From Amylostereum areolatum (Eukaryota; Basidiomycota; Agaricomycetes; Russulales; Stereaceae): DNA of 64,000 nt. The notes beneath the pieces are model-generated. The model made no database searches and was not told the origin of the DNA. It saw nothing but the letters and a program-made list of their open reading frames with translations. The stretch covers positions 62,001 to 126,000 of the forward strand of contig SAXG01000075.1 in assembly GCA_012932865.1 (NCBI GenBank), given 5' to 3'. A program made the position numbers and the translations under genes. This document shows, piece by piece, positions 32,737 to 45,234 of this stretch (the stretch's first letter is position 1; each line of letters begins with the position of its first letter).

Positions 32737-34029
32737 ATGGATGTCTCAGGAATCCTCGCCGCGCAGGCTGCAAAACAGTACGTTCATTCGCCGTCACGAG
32801 GCCGATATCGACCTTTTTAACCTCATTTTCAGCAAATCCATCACCGTCGAGAAGGACATCCCGCTCGAGGTCGACGCTGGTTTCTTGACGGTCACGGATC
32901 CGAACCCCATCGATAAAGAGGAATACGAGTACGTCAGAGCCTCCTTTTTACTGTTAAAACATCCACCTATCGGCACGCTGCAGAGAAAACCTGGAGCAAT
33001 GCCTCCAATCCACCGCCCGCGACGGCATTCAAGTCCTCCTCGCCTCTCTCTTCACCCTCCCCACACAATCCTCGCCCGACGGCCCTCTCGCCAAGCTCCC
33101 CCCGCCGACCACCCAGCTCCCCCGCGCAAAACCGCTGCCCAAGCCCAAACCGCCAACCAAGTGGGAGAAGTTTGCGCGCGCGAAGGGCATACAGCAGACG
33201 AAGAGGGAGAAGAAGGTGTGGGACGAGGAGAAGCAAGAGTGGGTGAACCGGTGGGGTTGGGGCGGGAAGAACAAGGAGTTGGAGACGCAATGGCTTACAG
33301 AGGTCCCAGCGAATGCGGGTACGGTTTCTCCTTGCGCTCCTCCATCCACCCACGGCATCCCATTTTCCCTTCGTATTCCCTGCCCTCTGTCGCCGATATC
33401 TAACGACAAACCCGCAGAAACCGATTTCGACCCGTCCAAAAAAGCGCGAGACGAGCGCAAAGCCCGCGTCGCGAAGAACGAGCGGCAAAGACACCAAAAC
33501 CTCGCACGGGCGCAGGGACAGGGGCCCAAATCCGAGCGGGAAGAACACAAAAGCGCGATCGAGCATACGCTGGCCACGACGCGGCTCAGCACCGCAAGCA
33601 TGGGCAAGTTCGACAAGAAACTCGAAGGAGAGAAGAAGCTGCGCGGTATCAAGCGGAAGGTGCGATTTTTCTCTCCTTTCTATCCCCCCTCCTCCATGCA
33701 CCTGCACCTTTCATCTTCGAATCTCCCATTCCTCTCATCTCCCCTTGTGCCCAACTTCTCGCTTGGTAAACCCGCATTCACACACATGCTTCCAGTTCGA
33801 ACCGACAGAATCCTCCGTCGACGGCGAGAAAAAATCCAACCTCGCGATCCTCTCGAAGATCGGCGGAACAACAAAACGGTCCAAGCACGAAGGTACCGAC
33901 GACACGCTGAACGTGCGCAAGGCGGTGCGATTTGCGTCCAAGGGCCAGGGAGGGGCCGCACTGGGCCGCAAGATTGCGGGTGGCGCGAGCAGGGGTACCG
34001 GAAAGGGGAAGAGAGGGGGGAAGCGGTGA
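32737..34029 (+). CDS. RRS1: Ribosome biogenesis regulatory protein RRS1
   Basis: Five exons (32737-32777, 32833-32928, 32984-33318, 33418-33659, 33796-34029) give 315 residues. The ATG sits in CCACCATGG. The protein matches RRS1 over its length: TVEKDIPLEVDAGFLTV at the N-terminus, RDGIQVLLASLFTLP, LPPPTTQLPRAKPLPKPKPP, WEKFARAKGI, VWDEEKQEWVNRWGWGGKNK, then a basic tail ending KGKRGGKR. RRS1 acts with Rpf2 and the 5S RNP in the nucleolus to build the 60S subunit and is essential in yeast. The gene is intact. Its last 1.5 exons and 3' flank are duplicated at 42.6-43.2 kb. Confidence 0.95.
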
Positions 34030-34765
34030 CCATGTGGGTGCTGTACTTTTTCTCCCGTGCGGTTCTATGCATGCGTTCTGTAATACGAGGCCGTCGCTTC
34101 TTCCAGCTCCTTCCTCATGCTTCGATTCCATCGATGAGAATGAGATCGTACAGCGGGAAATGCAACATGTGGCGGTTGTCAGAAAATGACCTGGCTACAT
34201 CCTCGAGTACTCGTTTGGTACTCCTTACCATATTCGTGACCTATCCTCTGATGAACTCAAACCTACTGCCATTGTCCTAGGATTTTTTGCGAGTTCCTGA
34301 ACCGGGCTGATCACCGGTACTACCGACAGGCTGGACGAGCGACTCAAAGCCTCGGATATTGGACACTCATGACGCTGTTGAAAATACAAATGATGCCGAG
34401 ACGTAGCTGGAGAACAAGAAAACGCAACTTCTCTTGGACGACTACATATGCTTCGGTCACTTTTTTTGAATATTCCCTTAAACATCAACTTGTCCCAAGG
34501 TACAGCGACGGTTTGGATGCTGTGTAAGTAACGCTTCCTTCGTGCTGCACAATGATCGATGACTTCCGCGATATGTGGGACCTTGTTTTTTTGTTTGTTT
34601 ACACAGCCATTCGCTTCTTCGATGACTTCTCTGCATCGGTTTTTACTCCGGACTTCTCAAGTTCTCAAGTTCTCCGTTTGATGAGAAGAAGTGTTGCCGC
34701 ACGTTTTGTGCATGTCTTCGCATCGCCTACAACTGACCATGTCATGGGCTCCCGATGAAGTCGTG
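34030..34765. other. Intergenic between RRS1 and the protease gene
   Basis: The first 150 bases resemble the flank of the RRS1 duplicate at 43.14-43.25 kb. No gene is supported in the remainder. Confidence 0.5.
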
Positions 34766-34774
34766 TATAAAAGG
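34766..34774 (+). promoter_or_regulatory. TATA box upstream of the aspartic protease gene
   Basis: TATAAAAGG lies 100 bases before the ATG at 34874 and is followed by a pyrimidine-rich stretch (CGTCGTCGCTTCTGCTGC). This arrangement is common in strongly expressed fungal promoters. Confidence 0.5.
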
Positions 34775-34873
34775 CTTCCCGTCGTCGCTTCTGCTGCTTC
34801 AACACATTGTTTGACACCTTCACTCGACCTCCCCCTCCTGCTATCGCGCGATTTTTCCCATTTGTCATTCACT

Positions 34874-37800
34874 ATGAGCTACGCCGTCTTCAGACTCAAT
34901 GATCCCGTGGACACAGAGATCAGACCATGGAAGGTACGCCAGCCGATTCCCTTCGAGGCAAGCTACGGTGTCATTATTGATCTCGTATTCTGACATCTAC
35001 AGGATCTCTGGAATATCATTCGGTATAGCAAAGAGGCAAGCATCAGCCCGGGATGTAGCCATGGCTTCTATTACGTGGGCGATATCTGCCCTGCAGCTCC
35101 CATCTTCAAATACGTGCGAGGTAGCGACGCCATCGAAGAACTTAAATCTCAAATGGTGGCACAGGGTTACAAGCTGGTAGGTCATTGATTGATGATTTGA
35201 TAGCATGGTGTTCATCGCCGTCGCTTATAAAAACATTGGCTCCAGGCGCCAAACGCACGGCTGCTTTCCTCACTAGAGTCTACTACCGCTTCGCGAGCTT
35301 TCCGCCTTCGTGGAGGATTCGGCGACAGTAGCTCGGGCCAATATGAGAACCAGCTCATTGAAGTCCAGCGTATCGGTGAAGGTAGGACACACCATGTCTT
35401 GTACGTCTTGTCCAGTACAGTGTCTGATTATCATTCAGGTACACCTGGGTATACCTTGAGTATTGTGCGCTATTTCTTCAGTCTCTGTCGCCTTCGGGAG
35501 CTGACGGGCGATATGTAGGCAATATGGTATTCGAGGTCGGAAGACTATAAGCGATTTTGCATGCCGGTTGACACAGGTGAGTCTTGTCATAAGGCGCGTC
35601 GCGCCACCTTGATCTCAAGCTAATAAGAATCACAAAAAAGCATCGATAAGAACGTATGAATTACCATCTTACAATGTGAGAGCTCAACTAAACCGTTTTC
35701 GTAGATGGGTGCTCCTCAAAGGGTTCAGACGCGCCGTGTCTCCTCAATTGACTTCAGTTGCCTGGGAGAACCGTCATCAACAGAAAGTGAACAAGCGTGT
35801 TGTATTGACCCCGCCCACGGCACAATGGCTGGACCCCGCGTATGTCACTGCTTTAAGATGGACAAATCCTGAACCAATTGAATACCTCGCCGGCGCCGAA
35901 CATATCTGTGCGTAGTAGTACCCAAACCCCCTTCTCGCGATTTCTGACCTATCCCACTCGCTCCCAATTGTTCAGACACCTGCACCCCTGACAGACATCC
36001 TACCGTTTCCGTCGATTTGTTGTGGGGGACCACGGCCAGCGGCCAGCACGTTTCTGCGAGGACAATTACAGTGCCGAATATATCGATTGAACTAGCCTAT
36101 TCAATAGATGAGACCTTCCTGAACTTCGAGAACGATGGCGTTATTGGATTGGGGATTCCGAGGTCAGTTTTTATTCGAAAAATAACTGCCATTCCACGCG
36201 AATCTGACGCGACGTGCCAAGGTCCAGTAACACTAGCACTCCCAGTCAGGTTTGTTTACTTAACTGTAAGATTTCGGGCCACCGTAACACTAATTATGCT
36301 CAGAGTTTCTTCGCAAAGCTATTGGCCGCCCAACGGCCGGAAGCGGAGGGGATAGATGTCAGTTAATATTTCCCCTGAAATTCCGGTTGCAACTGAATTC
36401 CGTCGCTAGGCAAAGACGCTGCACATTCGCTTTCTTCCTCTCAAATACAGCGACATCGACAATCTGAATGCTGGCACGTCTGGGGCAATCGAGAGAGAGG
36501 GGCTGTGAGTCGCGTACCCCAACTGAGAATACTGCGTACTGACCGACCTGATAATGATAGGATCAGTTTCATCAGCGCTGGAAGAGGCTGGCCGTGCACC
36601 AAACCTGTTCAATGGACTGACCCTATCCCCTTCTCCAGCCATCTAGCTATGACTGACGGGTACTACCGCTGGGCCGTTCAGCTCCTATCCGTGGAATTGA
36701 AGGAGAAGAATAGGAACGCCCCTCTATATCGCTTCCAAACGGAGGAATATGTTTCGGGGGTTGTCCTCCACACAAGGACTGGCAGGCGGCAAGTCACATT
36801 CAATCACACCCACCATGGGAGCGTTGTTCTTGATACAGGTCAGTCATTAACGGTTACTACCGACCAATCGGAGCAACTCACTCCTTCGTGGTCTTATCTA
36901 ATTGTCTGAAAAGGTTCATCTATCAGCGTGTTTCCTCACCAAATGGTCCGTTCCATGTCCAACTCGATTCCAGGGAGCTCTTTTTCGGAGCGTCTCGATG
37001 AACCGTTTAACTATCTATTCGTTCCCCGGAGTTTGGATACCACTAAGTACTTCTTTGAGTTCACATTTGGGACATTCGATGGTCACACGAAAATTCGACT
37101 TGCCGATGTTCCTTTCACGCATTTCATGCAGGCGTCGAGATCTGACAATGGAGCTCAACTCATACGAACATGTGTTACATCCAAGTCAGGAAACGACGTA
37201 AATCAAGGCTGGATATTAGGCAGGGTACGTTCTCCCTCTATCCATGTACAATCAAACATGACTAACCTGTCGTAGAACTTCTTCCGATCGGTATTCGTGA
37301 AGATGCACGATCCTGGGGATGGCACGATCCCTACTGTCCGCCTTGCTCCACAGAAGCACGCGAGCTCTTACAGAGTTCATATTCCTGACCAAGGTCAAAG
37401 CCTGCTCGTTTCTCAGAACTCCGGCGAAGTGACGGTGTCATCAGCCATGCCTACGGTCGCTCGGGTCCCAGACGCACAGCCCACTAGTCGTGGTGCACTT
37501 GGACATCAACGGTCGGAAGAGAACTTTCGGCAACTCTTCGAAGCGGTCACGATTGGAACAAACGAGGCCACCAGCGAGCCGCGTCGCCATCACGTTCCAT
37601 CTCCCAATTTGTGGCCAAATTATCACGCTGGGCCTTCAGCCGCTCGAGACACTAGTCGACCTGTCTATCCTCAGCCCGATTTACTGGCGTCTTCCCGTAC
37701 TCAGGCCAGCTCATCGGGTCCATCGTCATACCCTCAGCCTGGCTCTTCTGTACCAGCCCACCAGCCTCAAGTCGCTGCCCGGACTGCGTATAGTGCTTAT

Positions 37801-38448
37801 TCGGCATCGGCTCAGCCTCAGAGCGGTGCTTCGCAAGTACAAGCTCAAACTGTACCGCAACAGTATACCGCTGCTCTGTCTCAGCCTCACGCTGGCCAGA
37901 ATGCGTATAATCCTTACCCCGCTCAGCCGGCTCCAGTCCAACCTCAGCGCTATACTGGTACTTCGCAAGTACAAGCTCAAACCGTACCTCAACAGTATAC
38001 CGCTACTCAGTCTCAGCCTCACGCTAGCCAGAATGCGTATGCCTCTTACCCTGCTCCGGCGCCGGCCCGACCTCAGCACGGTGCATCTCATGCACAAGCT
38101 CAGTCTGTACCTCAGCAGTATCCCTACCCTACCTCGGCTCGAGCTACTCTGCAACCTCAGCACGGTCTCTCGCATTCGCAGGGTCAACCGGTGTCTCAGC
38201 AGTGGTCGTACTCATCGCAGCCTCAGTACGGCGCTCCAGCTCAACCGGTGTCTCAGCTGCGGGCGTACCCATCGCAGCCTCAGTACGGCGCTCCGGCTCC
38301 AGCTCAATATGCTCAGACGCAGTACGGCGCCCAAGTCCAGCCTTCCTCAGTGGTCCCAGCGCACCCTCCATCCACTCAGCGATACGTAGCATCGACTTCG
38401 CAGCAGTATGGCTATCTCCCCGCACCCCCTTTTCCCCCTCCCACATAA
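34874..38448 (+). CDS. Pepsin-like (A1 family) protein with Gln/Pro repeat tail
   Basis: Twelve exons join in consistent phases: 34874-34933, 35003-35176, 35246-35381, 35439-35464, 35519-35576, 35641-35907, 35976-36162, 36306-36357, 36410-36504, 36561-36838, 36914-37224, 37276-38448. They encode 938 residues. The first catalytic site reads VDTAS (residue 150 is the Asp), with Ala for the usual Gly. The second is the canonical LDTGSS (Asp 443), split by an intron after the first base of the Gly codon. Other family marks are DGVIGLGIP and WILGRNFFRSVFVK near the end of the fold. No signal peptide or propeptide is visible, unlike secreted pepsins. Residues from about 600 on are Gln/Pro/Ala/Tyr-rich tandem repeats (QVQAQTVPQQYTA). 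The acceptor of exon 6 (ACAAAAAAG) is the weakest joint. Confidence 0.82.
37640..38440 (+). repeat. Imperfect coding repeats, Gln/Pro-rich
   Basis: The tail of the protease gene contains diverged repeats of about 120-130 bases built on TCGCAAGTACAAGCTCAAAC and CGTATACCGCTACTCAGTCT-like pieces. Shorter copies (CCTCAGTACGGCGCTCC) occur near 38225 and 38280. The protein is low in charge and rich in Q, P, S, A and Y. Confidence 0.75.
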
Positions 38449-39080
38449 GGACACCCATAGACGCGAGAGTTTCTAGAGATATATTGATTGTCGTTGAAGA
38501 TACTTAGGTTATGCAAAGCTGCCAGGTGCGGTTTGATGTGTTCCCGTCCAGAAATTGAAGACTTGTCCTATGCATATTATGTTAATTCGCTATGTCGTGT
38601 CAACAATAAATATCATATTTATGTCCGAAGCAAAGCCCTGTCGTAGGTGGCGGGGACGCGTCCAGAGAGCTCGGCATTGCGTTACATACCCGGCGAGCGT
38701 GAAACCGGCCCAGCTATCCAGAATAATATGGTGGAAGGATGCTAACGCTTCAGTGCTTCAGTCCTTGGACGTCTTAAGAGCAGAGTGCGACCGAAACGGA
38801 GCCTCGCGAGTCGTCATGTAGTATAGCACCTAGGAGTAGGATCGGCGTAGGCATAATTCCGGCAAGCGACGTATCACAAATTTGAAATAATGCAGAGGTT
38901 TTTGTGACTGTCGACAACTATCTACCGTCAGCTAAAGTGCTCATCAGTCGTCAATCACAGAGTGGTCAGTACACGGAAGTAGACAAACAACAAGCATTCA
39001 TATTCAGCGGCGGCACATGCTCTCGATGAAGGGACGTAGTGGTCTACATATATTGTTCAATTCATCACCTGCCAGTGGAT
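38449..39080. other. Intergenic, nothing identified
   Basis: A spacer between the protease gene and the truncated transporter copy. No gene or repeat is supported. Confidence 0.45.
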
Positions 39081-39084
39081 AGGG

Positions 39085-39560
39085 CCTACGAACAACATCG
39101 GTAGATCATGGCGAGAGTGGAGCCCACACACAAGTCGCTTCACCCAAGGCAAATGTACTACGCGTGTGGAGAGTCCGGTCGGAGACGGAGCCTGCGGAGA
39201 CGACGAGGCCTTGGGTAACGGGCGAGTTAAGGGAGAAGTCTTCGACGATCTGGGGTAGGCTGACGGTCACAGGTCCGATGGAACCTGCAGAGTACATTAC
39301 AGATGCACACAATCATGCCAAGGGGGAGGACATACCGGTGTCGAAGCCATCGAGGAAGCCTCCCGTGGACGCGAAAACCGAACACAGGGCATAGGCGTAC
39401 ATGTATCCTGTGAGGTTTCCTTTCGTGCGTCAAATGACATTCTTCGGCATAGAGGGTCAGTTAGTGTCCTCTCAACATGGGGATGATATGAAACGTGCGC
39501 AATGGGATGGGGCTCTTGAGTCTTAGCTACGACCATGGAGTATGGTTAACTATATCTCGG
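39085..39560 (-). pseudogene. Truncated duplicate of the MFS transporter gene
   Basis: Reading on the minus strand, the pieces match the N-terminal part of the transporter at 8.74-10.97 kb: YMYAYALCSVFASTGGFLDG, GSIGPVTVSLPQIVEDFSL, SPVTQGLVVS, GSVSDRTLHTR, FALGEA. The intron positions and the CCTCACAG acceptor are conserved, so this is a DNA copy. Small deletions have removed part of helix 2, and the gene ends after about 110 codons. The sequence upstream (39.6-40.1 kb) resembles that upstream of the intact copy. Confidence 0.75.
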
Positions 39561-40406
39561 TGTTAGGAGACCCACGAGAGAACATACTCCTTGGGAGGGC
39601 CATAGTTGGTTTTGACCCGTCGTCATCCTCAGGTCAGACAATTAACGTTCACGTTCAGGAAGATTGTGGTAAGTCATCGTGGATACAAGCACGCACCGAC
39701 TGTCCAACTCCCTTGGCGTGACCGGCTCTTCGACGACTTGTGCGGCACAATCTACTACACAGCAGCAAGAGACTGACCCGGCATCCTGACGATATTGTGT
39801 AGGTGACGAGTCAGTTAATCGGCTTGTCTCGTGGCAGGCGCACTGGCATACATGACAGTACCGAGTATTGATTGGGACGGACCACCTGAAAGTCTCAGCG
39901 CGGCACGATATTGGAGCGCACGAGTGACGAGGTGTCGATGTTCGATTGATGGTTCGTGTGAGAATGAGAAAGGGAGAGAAAAAACGTCTTTTCGGATTGC
40001 GAGGAATGACTGAGGCTGTGGTAAGGTAAGAGCCAAGGCGTACGCCGCACTCGTTGGTACGTATACTACATATGTACTTTCCCTCGGTCGTAATATTAGT
40101 CGCACTGCTTTCATCAAAATTTACAAAGTGAGGCATCCTACATATTCCTGGGTATAACATACAATACAAGTACATCATAACAACTTGCAACCACTGCCAC
40201 TCATGCACTCATGTTTCGAACTTCTCATCAGCGCTCAGCGCGAGTCAGCACCCGCACCCCATCCACAGCCCTACCAGCCTTGAACGTTATGTCGCGCCCA
40301 CATACCCCAGTACAAAAAATACTGCATACCAAGAAGCATATGATTTACGAAAAGCTTCGTTATCGTCTATCTAATACCGGAGCATCCGTCGAATCCCTTC
40401 ACATCA

Positions 40407-42265
40407 TTAGCCAAAAGGAAACTCGTCGGAATACACAAGACAGACGTACTCTGCTCCCAGAGGTAGATTCTCTACCTTCCGGACACCGTCCTGCGATTCA
40501 ATGATTCGCCACCGCTCCCAGCGATTGCAATCCCACGACATCCGCACGTGAAGCATGGAGATCATCTCCAGGTTCGGAGGGGCGACCGGCGACACGAACG
40601 CTCGAACGAAATCGTCGGCTACCGCAGGGAACATGTCCGGCTCTGCACGATCTACCGGAAGGCAGCGGGAAGTCCTCGCATCTGAACCCAACATCCCAAT
40701 GTACTTTTTGCATTCGAACCTATATCTTAAAACGCGAAGACGCTGAAGGGGGGAGAGGATACGGGCCAGTTCAGCCTAAGAAGATAAAGGGTAACAGTCA
40801 GCCATAAGATCTTCGGCCGCGTGGAATATTCGACTTACCATGTCCATGAGACGTTTTTCGTATCGGTGCACCTCGAGTGTGTCGAGGCACGAGAACTCCG
40901 ACGCGATGTAAGCCAGAAGCTCCCGTTCCGCATCATCCGCTCGATAGACCACCTCTAAAGTGTACAGTTCATCGAACCGACACTGAGACAGAATTTGCAG
41001 CAGCTCCGAACTTGAGGGTATGGGTGAGGATAGGTGAAGCTCCCCGCGGGAGAGCCGCGGGTCGAAGTGATAGTGTCTGGGCTCGTCGCGAAGGGAGAGA
41101 TGACGCAGGGTAGGGGGTAGATGGGAGAAAATGAGATCGTGCGAGTTTGGGTAGGACAGCTTGAACGTGCGAAGCTGGACAAAGTTTGGGACGGGAGTTG
41201 TGCTTTTTGACCACAGACGTACGCGGTCCGATTGATCTGGGTGGCCCGCGACGAGTTCCAAGTCACGGAGATGGGGCATCATGCTGAGGGCAGGAACGAT
41301 GTTCTTCAATTCTTCAGCCTCGGTATATCGGCCCCAGAGACGCAATTCGAGAAGGCAGGGCCAGTGTACTTTGGCCATAGCGCCGAAAGGCGTCGATTCG
41401 GCGGGCAGGGAGAGCTTTCGCACGGTGGGGTGAATGTGCATAACCAGAGGGCGAAGGTAACCCACTTCAGGCTCGTACGATATGGTCCGAAGTTTTTTGA
41501 CGCCCCCGTGTCTCAATTTATATCCTTCAGAGGGTACTTGACGCCATTCCGAATCCATGTACATGAATTCGGTGACGATGGGGGGTAAGACGTCCACTAC
41601 TGACTGTGCATCGATGGGCGGCCAGTCAAGCCCAGGGAGTTCGGGATAAACTGAAGGGATCGGCCCTGCCCAAGATGATCCGTCGAAATAGATGTTGCGG
41701 ATAGATGGAATAAAGAATGCACGAAGGATGTTCAAAGGAACTCCGCCAAATATGTCGCCGAACACTACAGAGCAGAGGTAAGGCAATTGCTGGAGGTATT
41801 CCCCTAATGAAGCGACCGGGTATTCGGATCCGGGTAGATAGAAGGGGCCATCCACTAAACAACAAATGGACCTGAACGCACGATAGTCAAGCGATGCATT
41901 TTAGATCATAGCTAGTGAACGAACTGGATGTACGGCCACAGTGTTGACGGTGGGAGCGAGACGGTTTCGTTTTCTTCATTCCACACACAAACGCTGCGGC
42001 GGAAGTAGATAGGAAGGGTTATGCTGCGAATGTCCCGGCAAGTGCTGGAAAAATGTCTCAGCTCCAAGTCCTCGTCGCGTAGGAGTTCGGTGGCGATGAG
42101 GTGTAGAGGGTCGTGACCAAGCTGTATCAATCTAACGTCGAAAGGGTTTGATTAACCAAGAAAGACGGAAGGGGGAATCGATCCTTACGATAATGGGGGA
42201 CCTGTTCGACTCGTGCCGACAGGTTGGGAGGGAGGTGTTGTTATCGTTCTGCGCCGGTGACCCAT
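40407..42265 (-). CDS. F-box/LRR-like protein, paralogue copy 2
   Basis: The ATG is at 42265. Exon 1 encodes MGHRRRTITTPPSQP and ends with GTAAGG; exon 2 holds the F-box-like part (LGHDPLHLIATELLRD, LELRHFSSTCRDIRS); a 53-base intron follows as in copy 1; the main exon runs to an intron near 40,840; and the last exon ends with TAA at 40407. All joints are in phase. The product is about 470 residues with LRR-like repeats and is about 85-90% identical to copies 1 and 3 by eye. It is the best preserved of the three. The likely role is substrate binding in an SCF ligase, which is inferred. Confidence 0.8.
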
Positions 42266-42635
42266 CAAAGGTTCGGAGGTAGAATTCGGAGGTGGCCTAG
42301 CGTTCAGCGTTTCTGGGATTCGAAACTAGAGCAGTCTGGGGTGGTTGTGAGTAGGGAAGTAGGAGCGTGCTTCGACCTCGTCTCGAAGAACCAGGTTTGG
42401 TTGTCCCGATCGACGTATGGACACTCCAGGATGACTAATCGTTCTCCGGCCCGCCACCCGCTCACTGAGACCCACGGTTGCGACCAAGTTGCGACAGGTT
42501 GCGACTACATACAAAGACTCGGTAGTAAAGCTACTAGTAAAGCCCGACGTACAATGTACATAGTAGGGCCGTAGGTGAGATACTGATAATGCATGGTACA
42601 TACATGAGACTGTCGATGTTGAAGGACTTGCAGGG

Positions 42636-43250
42636 GCCCACTGAATCCGAGCGGGAAGAACACAAAAGCGCGATCGAGCATACGCTGGCCACGACGTGGC
42701 TCAGCACCGCAAGCATGGGTAAGTTCGACAAGAAACTCAAAGGGGAGAAGAAGCTGCGCGGTATCAAGCGGCTGCGGAAGACCATCCCCCCAAGTTCCTC
42801 CATACACCTGCACCCTTCATCTTCGAACCTCCCACTCCTCACATCTCCCCTTTTGCCCTACTTCTCGCTTGGTACACCCGCACTGACGCACACGCTCCCA
42901 GTTCGAACCGACAGAATCCTCCGTCGACGGCGAGAAAAAATCCAACCTTGCGATCCTCTCGAAGATCGGCGGGACGACAAAACGGTCCAAGCACGAGGGT
43001 ACCGACGACACTCTCAACGTGCGCAAGGCTGTGCGGTTTGCGTCCAAGGGCCAGGGAGGGGCGGCGCTGGGCCGCAAGATGGCGGGCGGCGCGAGCAGGG
43101 GTTCCGGAAGGGGGAAGAGAGGGGGGAAGCGGTGATTGTACTATTGTTGGTGCTGTACTTTTTTCGTTTAGTTTTATGCATGCGTGCTCTACGAGGCTGT
43201 CGCTTCTTCCTCGTGTTTCAGAATGAGTACAGCAAGCGCGTATCCTACAA
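42636..43250 (+). pseudogene. 3' fragment of RRS1, duplicated
   Basis: The sequence starts in the fourth RRS1 exon (SEREEHKSAIEHTLATT), keeps the last intron with its AG, and contains the full last exon (FEPTESSVDG..., GKRGGKR, TGA at 43131-43133) and some 3' flank. The retained intron shows it is a DNA copy, not a retrocopy. Identity to 33.53-34.15 kb is high but with scattered changes. The 5' two thirds are absent, so it cannot replace RRS1. Confidence 0.88.
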
Positions 43251-43487
43251 GACGATATCATACGACGCCCACATAGCCAGTATAGCAAACACTGCAGATG
43301 AAATTTGAAAACGCAGATAACCATCGTTATCGTCTATCCAATACTGGAACACCTGTCGAATCCCTTTGCTACATGATTAGCCAGAACAAAAGTCCCTGTA
43401 ATACACAAAACACACTTACTGTTCCCCTAGAGGAAAATTCTCCACTTTGCGGCCACCGTTCTGCGATTCAGTCACTCGCCACCGCTC

Positions 43488-45234
43488 CTAACGATTGTAA
43501 GACCACGACAGCTGCACGTGAAGCATAGAGATCATCTCTAGGTTCGGGGGGGCGACCGGCGACACAAACGCTCGAATGAAGTCGTCGGCTACCGCAGGAA
43601 ACATGTCCGGTTTTACATCATCTAAAGGAAGGCAGCGGGAAGTGCTCGGGTCTAGACTGAACCGTCCAATGTACATTTTGCATTCGAACCTGATTCTTAA
43701 AATGCGAAGATGCTGGAGGGGAGAAAGGATGCGGGCTAGGTCGACCTAGGAAAATAAAGGGCAACGACCAATCATAAGATCCTTGGCCGCGTAAACATCT
43801 GGCTTACCATGTTCATGAGACGTTTTTCGTATCGGTGCACCTCGAGTGTGTCGAGGTACGAGTACTCCGACGCGATGTAATCCAGAAGCTCCCGCTCCGC
43901 ATCATCTGCCTGGTAGACCACCTCCAGAGAGCGCAGTTCATCGAACCGACACTGAGACAGAATTTGCAGCAGCTTTGAACTTGAGGGGATGGGTGAGGAT
44001 AAGTGAAGCTCCCCGCGAGCGGGCCGCGGGTCGAAGTGATAGTGTCTGGGCTCGTCGCGAAGGGAGAGATGACGCAGGGTAGGGGGCAGATGGGAAAATA
44101 TGAGGTCGTGCGGGTTTGGGTAGGACAACTTGAACGTGCGAAGCTGGACAAAGTTTGGGACTGGAGCTGCGCTTTCTGACCACAGACGCACGCGGTTAGG
44201 TTGATCTGGGTGGCCCGCGACGACTTCCAAGTCACGGAGATGGGGCATCATGCTGAGGGCAGGGACGATGTTCTTCAATTCGTCACTCTCGGGATATCGG
44301 CCCCAGAGACGTAGCTCGAGAAGGCAAGGCCATAGTACTTTGGCCATGGCATCAAAAGGCGTCGATTCGGCGGGCAGGACGAGCTTTCGCACGGTCGGGC
44401 GAATGTGCATGACCAGAGGGCGAAGGTACCCCACTTCAGGCCCGTACGATATGGTCCGAAGCCTTTTGACGCCCCCGTATCTCCATGTGTATTCTTCAGC
44501 GGGTACTTGACGCCATTGTGTGTCCGTGTATATGAATTCGGTGACGATGGGGGGCAAGATATCCACTGCTGACTGTGCGTCGATGGGCGGCCAATCAAGC
44601 TGGGGGTGTCCGGGATGATTTGAGGGGATCGGTCCTGCCCAAGATGATCTGTCGAAATGGATGCTGCGGATAGACGGAATCAAGAATGCACGAATGACGT
44701 TCAGAGGGACTCCGCCAAATATTTCGCTGAACGCCACAGAGCAGAGGTAAGGGAATTGTCGGAGGGTTTTCCCTAATGAAGCAACTGGGTATCCAGATCC
44801 GGGTAGATAATAACCCTGCTCTAAACAGCAAATGGACCTGAAGGCACGATGGTCAAGCGATGCACTTTAGATCAAAGGTGGTGAACGAACTGGATGTATG
44901 GCCACAGTGGAGACGGCGGAAGCTCGACGGATTCGTGTTCTTCATTCCATACACAAAACGTGCGGCGGAATAAGATAGGAAGGGTTATGCTGCGAATGTC
45001 CCGGCAAGTGCTGGAAAAATGTCTCAGCTCCAAGTCCTCGTCGCGTAGGAGTTCGGTGGCGATGAGGTGTAGAGGGTCGTGACCAAGGCGTATCAATCTA
45101 ACGTCGAAGGGGTCTGCTTAGCCGACAAAGGCGGAAGGGGGAATCGATCCTTACGATAATGGGGGACCTGTTCGACTCGTTGTGCCGACAGGTTGGGAGG
45201 GAGGTGTTGCTATCGTTCTGCGCCGGCGACCCAT
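43488..45234 (-). CDS. F-box/LRR-like protein, paralogue copy 3, shortened by a stop
   Basis: The ATG is at 45234 (MGRRRRTIATPPSQP). The exon structure is the same as in copy 2. In the last exon the conserved NRWERW becomes NR-stop: TGG is replaced by TAG (43488-43490). This removes roughly the last 30 residues, otherwise the reading frame is intact. The gene lies tandem to copy 2 with a piece of RRS1 between them, and about 230 bases upstream of the ATG are also shared. The product may still work, since the missing part is only the tail. Confidence 0.75.

Noticed and set aside
35577..35704. Frameshift in the protease gene at the first catalytic site (acceptor before 35705)
   Set aside because: Using the acceptor before 35641 keeps the frame and gives a coherent protein, so no break is needed.
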